Positions 8,162 to 20,359 of a DNA stretch of 64,000 nt are shown one piece after another. This DNA comes from Streptomyces uncialis (lineage in GTDB: Bacteria > Actinomycetota > Actinomycetes > Streptomycetales > Streptomycetaceae). Below the pieces are notes generated by a model that was given only the letters and a program-made list of their open reading frames with translations, made no database searches and was not told the DNA's origin. Positions within the stretch are counted from its first letter, which is position 1. Each line of letters starts with the position of its first letter. The stretch spans positions 1,054,001-1,118,000 of the forward strand of contig NZ_LFBV01000002.1 of the NCBI RefSeq assembly GCF_001905345.1. The letters run 5' to 3'. Position numbers and translations under genes: made by a program.

Positions 8162-8785
8162 ATGGTGATCCCGCCGCGTCTGGCCCCGTTGCTGGAGCAG
8201 TTCGACTTCGCACGGGAACGGCTCACCGCCCGGATGACCGGTCCCGTCATGGACAGCGGTGACGGGACGGACACCGAGGTCGGACCCATGACCGACGAGG
8301 AGTTCCGCTGGGAGCCCGTCCCGGACTGCTGGTCGCTGCGGCGGCGCGCGGACGGCCCCGGGCCGCGCGCGACCCTGCTGACGGGCACCGGCGAGTGGGG
8401 GCGCGACGCGGCGGCCTACCCGCACCCCTGGCCGCCGCCGTTCACCACCATCGCGTGGCGTCTGAGCCACCTCAGCGAGATGCTGGCCCTGCGCGCGGAT
8501 CACACGACCGGCAGCCGGACGCTGACCCGGGACGTCCATCCGGTGAGCGGGGACGTCACGGAGGCGGTCGCGGCGTTCGACACCGGGGCGGAGGCGTGGC
8601 GGAACGCGCTGCTGAGCGCCGACGACACCACGCTCTCCGCCGTGGGCCACTGCACGTACCCGCACGGCAGCGACGCCGAGGAACCGTTCATCGACATCGT
8701 GTGGTGGGTCAACCAGGAGGTGCTGCACCACGGAGCCGAGATCGCCCTGATCCGCGACCTCTACCGCTACCGCGCACGACAGTGA
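8162..8785 (+). CDS. DinB-family (four-helix, metal-binding fold) protein
   Basis: 207 residues. I chose ATG 8162 because CAGGAG stands 8-13 bases upstream; a longer frame from 8090 lacks a ribosome-binding site. The pattern TIAWRLSHLSEMLALRADH in the middle and VNQEVLHHGAEIALIRDLYR at the end matches the DinB superfamily, with His residues positioned to bind a metal. Members include thiol-dependent transferases and mycothiol-using enzymes. The substrate cannot be read from the sequence. It is a single gene, convergent with the phosphotransferase gene at 8881. Confidence 0.75.
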   Translation: MVIPPRLAPLLEQFDFARERLTARMTGPVMDSGDGTDTEVGPMTDEEFRWEPVPDCWSLRRRADGPGPRATLLTGTGEWGRDAAAYPHPWPPPFTTIAWRLSHLSEMLALRADHTTGSRTLTRDVHPVSGDVTEAVAAFDTGAEAWRNALLSADDTTLSAVGHCTYPHGSDAEEPFIDIVWWVNQEVLHHGAEIALIRDLYRYRARQ

Positions 8786-8809
8786 CCCGGCAGGGCCCCG
8801 GCAGGGCCC

Positions 8810-8867
8810 CGTACACGCTCGTGCGGGGCGCGCTCACGCCATAGTCGGACGTACACGCTCGTGCGGG
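8810..8867. repeat. 18-bp direct repeat in a convergent gap
   Basis: CGTACACGCTCGTGCGGG occurs at 8810-8827 and again, identical, at 8850-8867, 40 bp apart. Both copies lie between the two converging stop codons, with GGCAGGGCCCC units just before them. Confidence 0.85.
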
Positions 8868-8880
8868 CCCCTGCGGCCCC

Positions 8881-9807
8881 TCACCCCCCAGGTCGCAGCG
8901 CCCCGGCGATCGCGACGGAGGAGGGGTCGAGCGCGGTCGCGCCGTCCTCGATGTCCCAGAGCGAGTTCTGGAGCAGGCGCCCCAGCGTCCAGCCCGCCGC
9001 CCGTTGACGGTCGAGCCCGACTGTCTCGGTGAGCTGGTCGAAGCGGCGCCGCACCACCGGCGAGGGGTCGCCCTTCGCGACGAGGTCGTCCCATCGGCTG
9101 TCCAGGGCGGGCCACAGGTCGAAGCCGGGGTCACCGGCGAGCGGTTCGGGGTCGATGGCGAGCCACGGCTCACGCTCCGCGGCGAGGACGTTGTCGTGGT
9201 GGAGGTCCCAGTGCAGCAGCCGGTCACCGGGCTCGCCGGCCAGCTCGGCCACCGCCGACGCCCAGCCGCGCAGCAGTCGCCGCTCGGCCGGGTCGGCCAG
9301 GGCCGTCACCGCCCGCGGCACCTGCTCCAGCATCCCGGCGGCGATCCCGGCGAGACTCCTCAGCCCCTCGGGCGCGGGGACGGACACCAGTCTCGCCAGG
9401 AGCGCGGCGAGGATGCCCGTGGCGGTGTCGTCGTCCTCGACCGATGTCAACGAGCGGACGCCGTCGAGCCGTTCCAGGAGCATCGCGCTGCTCGCGGGGT
9501 CGTGGTCGAGCAGCCGCACCATCCCGTCACCGTTCCAGGCGCGCAGCCCGACGAGCGCGGCGGCGCTCTCCTCCCTGGCCATCTGGAGCTTGAGGACCGC
9601 GCGTGAACCGTCCCCGCGCAGCACCGGGAGCACCAGTGAGGCCTCCCCCGCGCCGGGCGGACCGTCCCGCTCCAGCTCCCATCGGTCCATGAGCCCCGCC
9701 GCGAGTGCGGGCAGCCCGGCGATCCACGCCGTGCCCGGCGCACCGAAGTTCCCGGCGTACGAAGCCGCCAGCGACGACGGGACCTCGACGGCCTTCAAGG
9801 TACTCAT
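8881..9807 (-). CDS. Aminoglycoside/hydroxyurea-type phosphotransferase family protein
   Basis: 308 residues from ATG 9807, preceded on the minus strand by GGGGAAGCG. The kinase-like fold of the APH(6)/hydroxyurea phosphotransferase family is visible. ASLVLPVLRGDGSRAVLKL carries the nucleotide-binding lysine, HWDLHHDN at about residues 199-206 is the catalytic loop (D201, N206), and AIDPEPLAGDPGFDLWP is the metal-binding IDPxP segment. The usual HGDLH is HWDLH here, as in some relatives. It could modify an aminoglycoside or another small hydroxylated compound. Nothing nearby identifies a substrate, and the gene stands alone. Confidence 0.8.
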   Translation of the reverse strand: MSTLKAVEVPSSLAASYAGNFGAPGTAWIAGLPALAAGLMDRWELERDGPPGAGEASLVLPVLRGDGSRAVLKLQMAREESAAALVGLRAWNGDGMVRLLDHDPASSAMLLERLDGVRSLTSVEDDDTATGILAALLARLVSVPAPEGLRSLAGIAAGMLEQVPRAVTALADPAERRLLRGWASAVAELAGEPGDRLLHWDLHHDNVLAAEREPWLAIDPEPLAGDPGFDLWPALDSRWDDLVAKGDPSPVVRRRFDQLTETVGLDRQRAAGWTLGRLLQNSLWDIEDGATALDPSSVAIAGALRPGG

Positions 9808-10317
9808 ATCCGCTTCCCCGGCTCCTTGATTCGCTGATCGCTCGGTCGCCCGCTCCCTTGGAGGGAGTTGACGCGCCCCACCGCCACGCACCTGCCGCCC
9901 CGGCCGGGTGCTCTCGTCCCCGGCCCGTACGACCCGCACCGGACCGTTCCGGCCCAGGCACGGCCCACGCCGGCCCGGTCCCTGAACGATCCGCGTCGGC
10001 GGACGGCTTCGGATGCTAGCCGGATCGAGCCGCCCGCGCCCCCGGATATCGCGCGCGGCCGGGCCGGTCCCGCACCGGGGCGCGGGAGCTCGCAGCCGCG
10101 GGAAGCGCGGCCCACGGACGGGCGGGGCAGGGCACCGACGACACCGCCGTCCGCGGGCGCCCCACCCGCTGATCAGGGACGGAACCCCGCTCCGGCGGCC
10201 GGGGCGCGAGCGGAAAGGGCTTGCCGAGCCGGGCGCCCGGCGCCCGAACCGTTGTGCGATCATGCGGTGGACGACCTGGGGTGGGGCCGCGGGGGCGGCC
10301 GGTACGAGGAGAACAAC
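9808..10317. other. Divergent intergenic region
   Basis: 510 bp separate the phosphotransferase start (minus) from the start at 10318 (plus). It must hold both promoters. I see GC-rich sequence without recognisable operators, repeats or RNA genes. A frame open through this region joins the 10318 gene but has no ribosome-binding site before that gene's GTG. Confidence 0.45.
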
Positions 10318-11424
10318 GTGAACGCGGGTGGGGAGAAGAACGGCTCGTCCGTTCCCGACGAGGAATGGGACCGGTTCCTCCGGGAATCCGTGGACGGCAC
10401 ACCGGACGCGCCCAAGGAACCTTCCGCACGGGCCAGGATCGTGGCCCGGCGACTGCGCGACGAGCCCGCCGAGCCCACACCGTGGCGTACGTACACACCG
10501 GCCCGGCCGAAACGCCGGACGGGCTGGTACCTGGCCGGGCTGGTGGCCGTGTTCGCCCTGCTGCTCCTGGCGCTGGCGCCGGGGCAGGTGAGCGGATGGT
10601 TCACCGGCGAGGCGGACCATGGGCCGATCGCCATGGAATCGGCCCGCCCGCAGCAGCCGCCCCCGTCCGAATTGGCCCAGCGGCCCACCCTGGACGAACC
10701 CTTCAAGGGGTCACCGGCGGAGCGCTGGGCGGACGGCACGGCCGGGATCACGATGCCCGCGGCCAAGGCGACCGGCTGGATGAGCGAGGCGCAGGTGGCA
10801 CGGGCCCTCGGCCGGAGCCGGGACTTCCTCGCCGCGTCCAGCCTGGACGCGGGGGTACTGCGGGGAGAGCGCCCCGCAGAGGCGATCGCGCTGATCAATC
10901 CGCATCAGCGGGACGTCGAGGACTTCCTGGCGACCGCGTTCCGCGCGCCGACCGCCGAGAACGACCCGCTGCTGCTCTTCAGCCGGTTCGACACGACGCG
11001 GACCCGGCTCGTCGGGGACGTGGTGAAGACCCGGGGCAGGATCACGTACCGGGAGGGCGGGAAGGGCGCTGTCCAGGTGAGCACCGATGTCACCTATGTG
11101 TACCCCGTGACGCGGGCGGCGGCCGGCAGCGACGAGATCATACGCACGATCGTGCGGCGTGAGATCGTGCTGAGCTGGGACGATCCCGCGAAGGTGATCA
11201 CCGAGCGGGACACCGCCTCCCTCGTCTCCTACAAGGTCGACATGACCAACGGCGGCTGCGACGACCACACAGGGGGCTATCTGATCCCGGAGTTCGGCGC
11301 CGGACAGGGGTCCGCCCGGCCGAGCGACGCTCCCGAGGTCGACCCGTACGACCGCAGCATGTCGATGACCGACCTGCTGCGGGCGTCCCCGGACGGCGAG
11401 TGCGTGACGGCGTCCCGGTCGTGA
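10318..11424 (+). CDS. Single-pass membrane protein with extracytoplasmic domain, function unknown
   Basis: 368 residues from GTG 10318, preceded by ACGAGGAGAACAAC. The cytoplasmic N-terminus (about 65 residues, charged) is followed by one membrane helix (GWYLAGLVAVFALLLLALAPG, about 68-88) and an outer domain of about 280 residues. The outer domain contains VQVSTDVTYVYPV and IIRTIVRREIVLSWDD, a beta-rich run. The topology recalls Streptomyces membrane proteins of unknown function. I recognise no catalytic motif. It is convergent with the secreted AMIN-like gene. Confidence 0.7.
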   Translation: MNAGGEKNGSSVPDEEWDRFLRESVDGTPDAPKEPSARARIVARRLRDEPAEPTPWRTYTPARPKRRTGWYLAGLVAVFALLLLALAPGQVSGWFTGEADHGPIAMESARPQQPPPSELAQRPTLDEPFKGSPAERWADGTAGITMPAAKATGWMSEAQVARALGRSRDFLAASSLDAGVLRGERPAEAIALINPHQRDVEDFLATAFRAPTAENDPLLLFSRFDTTRTRLVGDVVKTRGRITYREGGKGAVQVSTDVTYVYPVTRAAAGSDEIIRTIVRREIVLSWDDPAKVITERDTASLVSYKVDMTNGGCDDHTGGYLIPEFGAGQGSARPSDAPEVDPYDRSMSMTDLLRASPDGECVTASRS

Positions 11425-11497
11425 CCTGTGCTCGACGATCGGTCACGACCGGGCGGCCGGGCTCCCTGATTCGTCCCGCTCACCGGACGCGGGCGGC

Positions 11498-12073
11498 CTA
11501 CCAGGTGTGGGCGACGTCCACGATCACCTGGTCCCCGGACTTCAGGACCCGGAACGGCAGCTTGGCGCGCAGCCCCAGGCCCACCTGGGTCCGCCCTTCG
11601 TAGCTGGCACCGTACTTGGTGTCCTTGAAGGTCCGGTAGCCGTTGATGTTCACCCCCGGCAGGGTCTGCCCGGGCACCCCGGGATAGACGACCGCGCCGG
11701 TGAAGGGGTCGTAGCTCGGCGCGTTCACGAAGATCTGGAGGATGGCGCCGCCGCTGACCGGGATGAGGTCACCGGTGCCGTCCTGGTGGAAGGCGTCGAC
11801 GTAGCCCACACGGAATCCGGCCGTGCCGGTGGCGCCGGTGATGTCGAAGACCATGCGGTCGTAGCACGTGTGCTGACCGGTGCGGATGTTCTTCAGCGGC
11901 TCGCTGACGTAGTCGGCGTCCGACTTGACGCCGCTCCCCCACGCGGTGGCGCACGCCGCCGCCGCGGCGGACCTGTCCGCCTGCCCGGTCGCGGCGCCCG
12001 CCGCGCCGGCCGTCCCGATCAGTACGGCCCCTGCCAGCACGAGGGCTGCGGTGCCGGTCCCTAACCGTCCCAT
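11498..12073 (-). CDS. Secreted AMIN-like domain protein
   Basis: 191 residues from ATG 12073. A classic signal peptide (GTGTAALVLAGAVLIGTAGAAGAA) leads into a small beta-rich domain. Two Cys residues (AAAACATAWG and GQHTCYDRMVF) probably form a disulphide. The sequence YDRMVFDITGATGTAGFRVGY and the C-terminal VLKSGDQVIVDVAHTW resemble the AMIN-like domain found in secreted actinobacterial proteins. A cell-envelope or peptidoglycan-surface role is inferred from that fold. A longer frame upstream to 12169 lacks a signal at its start and is rejected. Confidence 0.7.
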   Translation of the reverse strand: MGRLGTGTAALVLAGAVLIGTAGAAGAATGQADRSAAAAACATAWGSGVKSDADYVSEPLKNIRTGQHTCYDRMVFDITGATGTAGFRVGYVDAFHQDGTGDLIPVSGGAILQIFVNAPSYDPFTGAVVYPGVPGQTLPGVNINGYRTFKDTKYGASYEGRTQVGLGLRAKLPFRVLKSGDQVIVDVAHTW

Positions 12074-12537
12074 GACTTGCCTCCAGAAGATCGACCGCGG
12101 TTCCAGGATGGCGGGGCGGTGCGCCCCTTCCGCGGCCTCCACCTTCGCGCCGCGCGACCCGGGTGTCATCCGTGCGGGTACTCAGCCGTCGCCCTAGGTA
12201 TCACGCGAGGGCGTGCGCCGCCGGAGAGTGACCGGTCGTCCGGGTGGGCGGCGGTACGCAACTATCCGGCCGTGGAGGCCCGTTGAAGCCGGGGATCGGT
12301 CCGGCGGAATCCGGGATTTCGGCTCCGCGGCATGTTCGGCTCGCGTTCAATGGTGTCCGGCCGAAGCCCGCACATCCGTGCGGGAGCACCCGGCCTCGCG
12401 TGGCACAAGGGCGGCACGGAACGGCACATCGGGTCCGACACTCCACCCGCGGGCGGCGGGGCTGTGCGAGTCGGCGCTCCGGGCCGCTCCGGGTCTCCCC
12501 GTCCACGACGGTCCAACGATCGGAAGGAAGACCCGGA
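12074..12537. other. Divergent intergenic region
   Basis: 464 bp lie between two divergent genes for secreted proteins. The ribosome-binding site GGAAGGAAG for the deacetylase is at its right end. I see no clear operator, repeat or RNA gene. Confidence 0.45.
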
Positions 12538-13290
12538 ATGAAGAAGCAAGGCAGGTCGCGGATATGGTTCGGCGCCGCCCTGGCGACCTTGATGTCGTTC
12601 GCGGCGGTGCCGGGGGCCGCGCAGGCCGACCCGGGGCACGGTCCTGGGACCGCGCGGACCGGCTCGGGAAGCGACTGCTCCGCGGGCTATGTGGCCCTCA
12701 CGTTCGACGACGGTCCGACGGCCTCCACGACCGCCTATCTGAAGGCGCTGCGTGATGCCGGACGGGTCAGAGCCACCTGGTTCGTGACCGGCGCGCTGGC
12801 CGCCGCGTCGCCGGAGGGGACCCGGCGGATCGCCGCCGCGGGCCACCACATCGGCAACCACTCGTACACCCACCCGGACCTCGTCTCGCTCGACGCGGCC
12901 ACCGCGTACGCGGAACTGCGCGACACCAGCCGGGTCGTCCGGGCGCAGACGGGCCGTGCGCCGACGCTCTTCCGGCCGCCGTTCGGGAGCACCGACGCCC
13001 GGACCCGGCAGGACGCGGCCAGGCTCGGTATGACGGAGGTGATCTGGACGGCCGACACGGTCGACTGGAGCGGCATCCCCACCGAGACCGTCGTGTCGAA
13101 CGCGCTGACGGTACGGGCGGGCGGCATCGTCCTGCTCCACGACGGACTCCAGAACACGCTCGCGGCGATCCCGGGGATCGTCGAGGGACTGGCCGAACGC
13201 GGGCTGTGCCCGGGCAGGATCGTGCGCTCGGCGGAGCCGGTCGAGGCATGGCCGGGTCTGACCTTCCACGCCAAGGCCGCGCGCTGGTGA
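12538..13290 (+). CDS. Secreted polysaccharide deacetylase (NodB/CE4 family)
   Basis: 250 residues from ATG 12538 with GGAAGGAAG upstream. A signal peptide ends near AAQA (about residue 30). NodB motifs occur in order: TFDDGP (metal-binding and catalytic Asp pair, about 54-59), HHIGNHSYTHPDL (His pair, about 102-114), RPPFGS (Arg, groove), TVDW, and LLHD near the end. All key residues are present, so an active N- or O-deacetylase on chitin-like or peptidoglycan-like polymer is expected. A strong bidirectional hairpin follows. Confidence 0.9.
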   Translation: MKKQGRSRIWFGAALATLMSFAAVPGAAQADPGHGPGTARTGSGSDCSAGYVALTFDDGPTASTTAYLKALRDAGRVRATWFVTGALAAASPEGTRRIAAAGHHIGNHSYTHPDLVSLDAATAYAELRDTSRVVRAQTGRAPTLFRPPFGSTDARTRQDAARLGMTEVIWTADTVDWSGIPTETVVSNALTVRAGGIVLLHDGLQNTLAAIPGIVEGLAERGLCPGRIVRSAEPVEAWPGLTFHAKAARW

Positions 13291-13358
13291 GGTAGCGGTC
13301 CCGGCGGCGGGCCCGTACGGCGGAGCGGGCCGCCCCCACACGCCGCCCCCACACACGG

Positions 13359-13390
13359 GACACCCCCGAGCGGAAACGCTCGGGGGTGTC
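13359..13390. terminator. Bidirectional hairpin terminator
   Basis: A perfect 14-bp stem GACACCCCCGAGCG (13359-13372) pairs with 13377-13390 around a GAAA loop. It serves the deacetylase on the plus strand and the B-lectin gene on the minus strand. Confidence 0.9.
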
Positions 13391-13486
13391 TCCCACCTTC
13401 GTGAACCCGGCCCACCGGACCGCGTTCCCGCATCCACCGGTCAGCGGTGAGCGGTCAGTGGCAGGGGCCCGCGGTAGGGGCGGGTG

Positions 13487-13969
13487 TCAGTCGCCGGTGT
13501 TGGTGGCCCAGACGGGACGGTTGTTCCGGTCGTAGACGACGACGTTGCCGTCGTCCTGGACGGCGAGGTAGGCGCCCTTGTTCCAGGTGCCGGCCGCCCA
13601 CACCGCCTTGCCCTCGCTGTCGTAGACGACGAAGTTGCCGTCCTCCTGGAAGACCGCGCAGTTGCCGCGGCTCCAGGTGTTGGGGGCCTGCCACGCGGCA
13701 CGGCCGTCCTTGTAGAGGACGAAGTTGCCGTCCTGCTGGAGGCGCAGCACCGCCCGTCCGTTGCCCGATGTCCACGCCTGGTTCTTACAGATCGTCGCGC
13801 GCGGCCGGATGATGTTGTCGCTGGTCGGCCGGGCGGCGGCTCCCGGTGCGGCGGCCTGGGCCGCCGTGGTCGCGGCGGTGGGGCCGAACGAGGTCACCGC
13901 CTGCGCGCTGCCCGCACCGGCGAACGCCAGCACCGCCACCATCGCGCATACCGCTTGACGCGTCTTCAT
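13487..13969 (-). CDS. Secreted B-type (bulb-type) mannose-binding lectin
   Basis: 160 residues. The signal peptide (MKTRQAVCAMVAVLAFAGAGSAQA) is followed by an Ala/Thr linker and one monocot-mannose-lectin domain. Its three repeats each carry the QxDxNxVxY sugar-binding motif: QQDGNFVLY, QEDGNFVVY and QDDGNVVVY. All three sites are intact. Two Cys residues (TICKNQ, RGNCAVF) probably pair. This is a stand-alone lectin secreted to the exterior; its sugar specificity is predicted as mannose-like by family. Confidence 0.9.
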   Translation of the reverse strand: MKTRQAVCAMVAVLAFAGAGSAQAVTSFGPTAATTAAQAAAPGAAARPTSDNIIRPRATICKNQAWTSGNGRAVLRLQQDGNFVLYKDGRAAWQAPNTWSRGNCAVFQEDGNFVVYDSEGKAVWAAGTWNKGAYLAVQDDGNVVVYDRNNRPVWATNTGD

Positions 13970-14139
13970 CGCACCATTCCTTCAACCGAGGGCGCCCCGA
14001 CGGGCACCGGCCTCATCGCGTGAGCAAATGATCACCTTCGGTGAGGAGGGGTGTCGAGGGTTCGTCTTGAGCCCCACTCCAACGGGCTAGCGCACCGCAC
14101 GGCGGTGGACGCCGGAGCGCCCGCCGACGGCCACCGGGC

Positions 14140-14750
14140 TCAGCTGCGTGCGGGCCGTGGCAGATATCCCTCCGCTTGCAGGGTGAACAGCCGCTGGTAG
14201 GCGCCGTCGGCCGTCATCAGTTCGCCGTGGGTGCCCTGTTCGGTGATCCGGCCCCCGTCGAGCACCACGATCACATCGGCCTCCCGTACGGCGCTGAGCC
14301 GGTGGGACACCAGGAGGCTGGTGGCCCCGGCCCGGTGCGCGCGCAGCCTCGTGTGGATCTCGTGCTCGGCGCGGGCGTCCGGTCCCGCGCTGGGTTCGTC
14401 GAGGACGAGCAGGTCCCGGCCCTGCCGCAGCAGGGCGCGGGCCGGCGCCAGTCGCTGCCACTGCCCGCCGGAGAGCACCACGCCCGCGTCGGGGTCCTCG
14501 GCCTCGTCGCCCTCCCCCTCGTCGAAGAACAACCGGCTGAGCAGGGTGTCGTAGCCGCGTGGGAGGGTCGTCACCATGTCGTGCGCGCCCGCCGGTTCGG
14601 CCGCCCGCCGTACCCGTTCCGGGTCGTCGAGCAGATCGAGGTCGCCGACGCCGATGTTCTCGCGGGCCGTGAGGTCGTGGCTCATGAAGTCCTGGAAGAG
14701 CAGGAGCCGTGCGACCGGGCGGGCGCACGCGGGACGCAACTCCGGCTCCG
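14140..14750 (-). pseudogene. Remnant of an ABC transporter ATP-binding subunit
   Basis: Only the C-terminal part of an exporter-type ATPase domain is present. The Q-loop LLFQDFMSHDLTARENI, signature LSGGQWQRLAPARALL, Walker B LLVLDEPSAGPD and H-loop LLVSHRLS are all visible. Walker A and all membrane helices are missing. Homology stops near 14750, where the frame runs without a start codon into the opposite part of the SnoaL-like gene. This is a 5'-truncated, dead gene. The remaining codons are undisrupted, so the truncation may be recent. Confidence 0.8.
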
Positions 14751-14759
14751 GCGACCGGG

Positions 14760-15206
14760 CTATCCGGCGCCCCCCGCTTCCACGGGCGGTCGGGCCGTGC
14801 CGAACGGATTGTCGATGAGGTAGCGCCACAGCCCGTCCGGGCCCCGGCGTGCCACGTCCGTCGCCGTCCCCTCCATCCGCAGACGCTTGCCGTCGGGCCC
14901 CGGCCCGTCGATGACCCAGTCGACGATCAGCAGGGCGATGTCGTCCACCGTGTAGGTGTGCCGGGTCCGTACGGAGATCGGGAGCCCGAGGGCGAGGAAG
15001 TCGGCGTTCGCCGCTTCCAGGGCCGCCCCGGTGGTCCGCACACCGGGGCGGGGGACGAAGACCGCGTCGGCTTCGTACACCCTCGCCAGCGCGTCCGGGC
15101 TGCCCGTGTTGAAGGACTCGGCGAAAACCGCGGGATGTTGCTCCGGGAGAGTGGTCAGGGGGACAGTGGGGACATGGTCGCGTTCGATGTTCGACTCGCT
15201 GCTCAT
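14760..15206 (-). CDS. SnoaL-like / NTF2-fold (DUF4440-type) protein
   Basis: 148 residues from ATG 15206. The pattern VFAESFNTGSPDALARVYEADAVFVPRPG at the start, then RTRHTYTVDDIALLIVDWVIDG and GLWRYLIDNPFG, is the single-domain cone fold (NTF2/SnoaL-like) of small cyclases, isomerases and ligand-binding proteins. It is divergent from an HxlR regulator with only 24 bp between starts, so the two are very probably co-regulated. It abuts the ABC remnant on the same strand, whose homology begins about 10 bp beyond its stop codon. Confidence 0.8.
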   Translation of the reverse strand: MSSESNIERDHVPTVPLTTLPEQHPAVFAESFNTGSPDALARVYEADAVFVPRPGVRTTGAALEAANADFLALGLPISVRTRHTYTVDDIALLIVDWVIDGPGPDGKRLRMEGTATDVARRGPDGLWRYLIDNPFGTARPPVEAGGAG

Positions 15207-15230
15207 GCCGACACTCAAACCGACGGCCGC

Positions 15231-15680
15231 GTGGCCAACCAAACGGAAACCCACGCACGGCCGTCCCCGGCGGAGCCGTCCGGCCGGTCGCCGGACTGGG
15301 ACGGCGAACTGGTGCCGGACGCGCGGGGCCGCACCGCGGCACCGGACGAGGACTGCCCGGTCGAGACCGCGCTCACCGCCGTCGCGGGCCGCTGGACGAC
15401 ACTGATCCTGCGCGAACTGATGCACGGCCCGCACTCCTTCGGCGAACTGCGTGACCGGCTGCCCCGGATCAGCACCAAGGTGCTGGCCGAACGGCTGCGG
15501 GTGCTCGGGGAACGGGATCTGCTGACGCACGACCGGCTCCGCGGATTCCCGGTCCGCACCCGCTACCGCCTCACCCCGGCGGGAAGGGCCTTGCGACCCC
15601 TGCTCATCGAGCTGTACCGCACCGGCTCCGCCATCGAGGCCCTGCGCGCGGCGGAGCGCGGGGACGGTGGAGCGGGCTGA
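15231..15680 (+). CDS. HxlR-family winged-helix transcriptional regulator
   Basis: 149 residues from GTG 15231 (alternative in-frame starts exist upstream but overlap the divergent gene). HxlR hallmarks are ETALTAVAGRWTTLILREL, HGPHSFGELRDRLPRISTKVLAERLRVL (recognition helix) and TRYRLTPAGRALRPLL. One cysteine in the DEDCPVE segment is the position often used for redox or electrophile sensing in this family. It probably represses or activates the divergent SnoaL-like gene through the 24-bp gap and flanking sequence. Confidence 0.85.
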   Translation: MANQTETHARPSPAEPSGRSPDWDGELVPDARGRTAAPDEDCPVETALTAVAGRWTTLILRELMHGPHSFGELRDRLPRISTKVLAERLRVLGERDLLTHDRLRGFPVRTRYRLTPAGRALRPLLIELYRTGSAIEALRAAERGDGGAG

Positions 15681-15726
15681 GCGGGGCCGGCGACCGGCCA
15701 AACCGGTCCCGGTGACGGCCGGGCGC

Positions 15727-19845
<4,119 letters not shown>

Positions 19846-19918
19846 CCGCCCCGCCCCCGCCCTTCCGTGACCCGTGATCCTTGCGCCTCCCGTCCCGCCA
19901 TGAGGCACAATCGGGATC

Positions 19919-20341
19919 ATGACGGCAACGGACAGGGAGCGCCAACGCGCGGACTCCGTCGCGGCGTTGTGCCTGCTCCTGGGGGAGACGACGGGCGGGA
20001 GCGGGGGCGACCGGCGGGTGGCCGAGAGCGCGGAGCGCGCCAGGGCGCTGCTCGCCGCGTCCGGTGATCCGCGGCGGATCGACGAGGCATTGCACGCGGT
20101 CGACGAGGCGCTGCGCAGGGCGGGCGACGCCCGCGGGCTGCTCGGCGGTTCCCGGGGCGCGACGGACCCCCGGCCGTCCGGGTCCGCGCTGCCCGGGCTC
20201 CGCCCGCAGATCAAGGTGGCGCTGTGCCCGGGCGAGCCGGGGTGCCCGCGCCGCGAACCGGCCAGGGATCTCTGGCCGGCGCCGATGTGCGCGGTCGCGG
20301 GGGTACGGATGCGCAAGGAACGGCTCCGGCGGGAGCCCTGA
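19919..20341 (+). CDS. Small protein of unknown function beside CHAT gene
   Basis: 140 residues from ATG 19919. The N-terminal half is helical (DSVAALCLLLGETTGG, then RVAESAERARALLAASGD and RIDEALHAVDEALRRAGDA). The C-terminal half contains KVALCPGEPGCPRREP and PAPMCAVAGVRM with three Cys residues. I do not recognise it. Its position, divergent from the TPR-CHAT gene and 18 bp before a membrane-protein gene, suggests a shared module. Confidence 0.6.
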   Translation: MTATDRERQRADSVAALCLLLGETTGGSGGDRRVAESAERARALLAASGDPRRIDEALHAVDEALRRAGDARGLLGGSRGATDPRPSGSALPGLRPQIKVALCPGEPGCPRREPARDLWPAPMCAVAGVRMRKERLRREP

Positions 20342-20359
20342 CGTCATGGACATCCGGCG

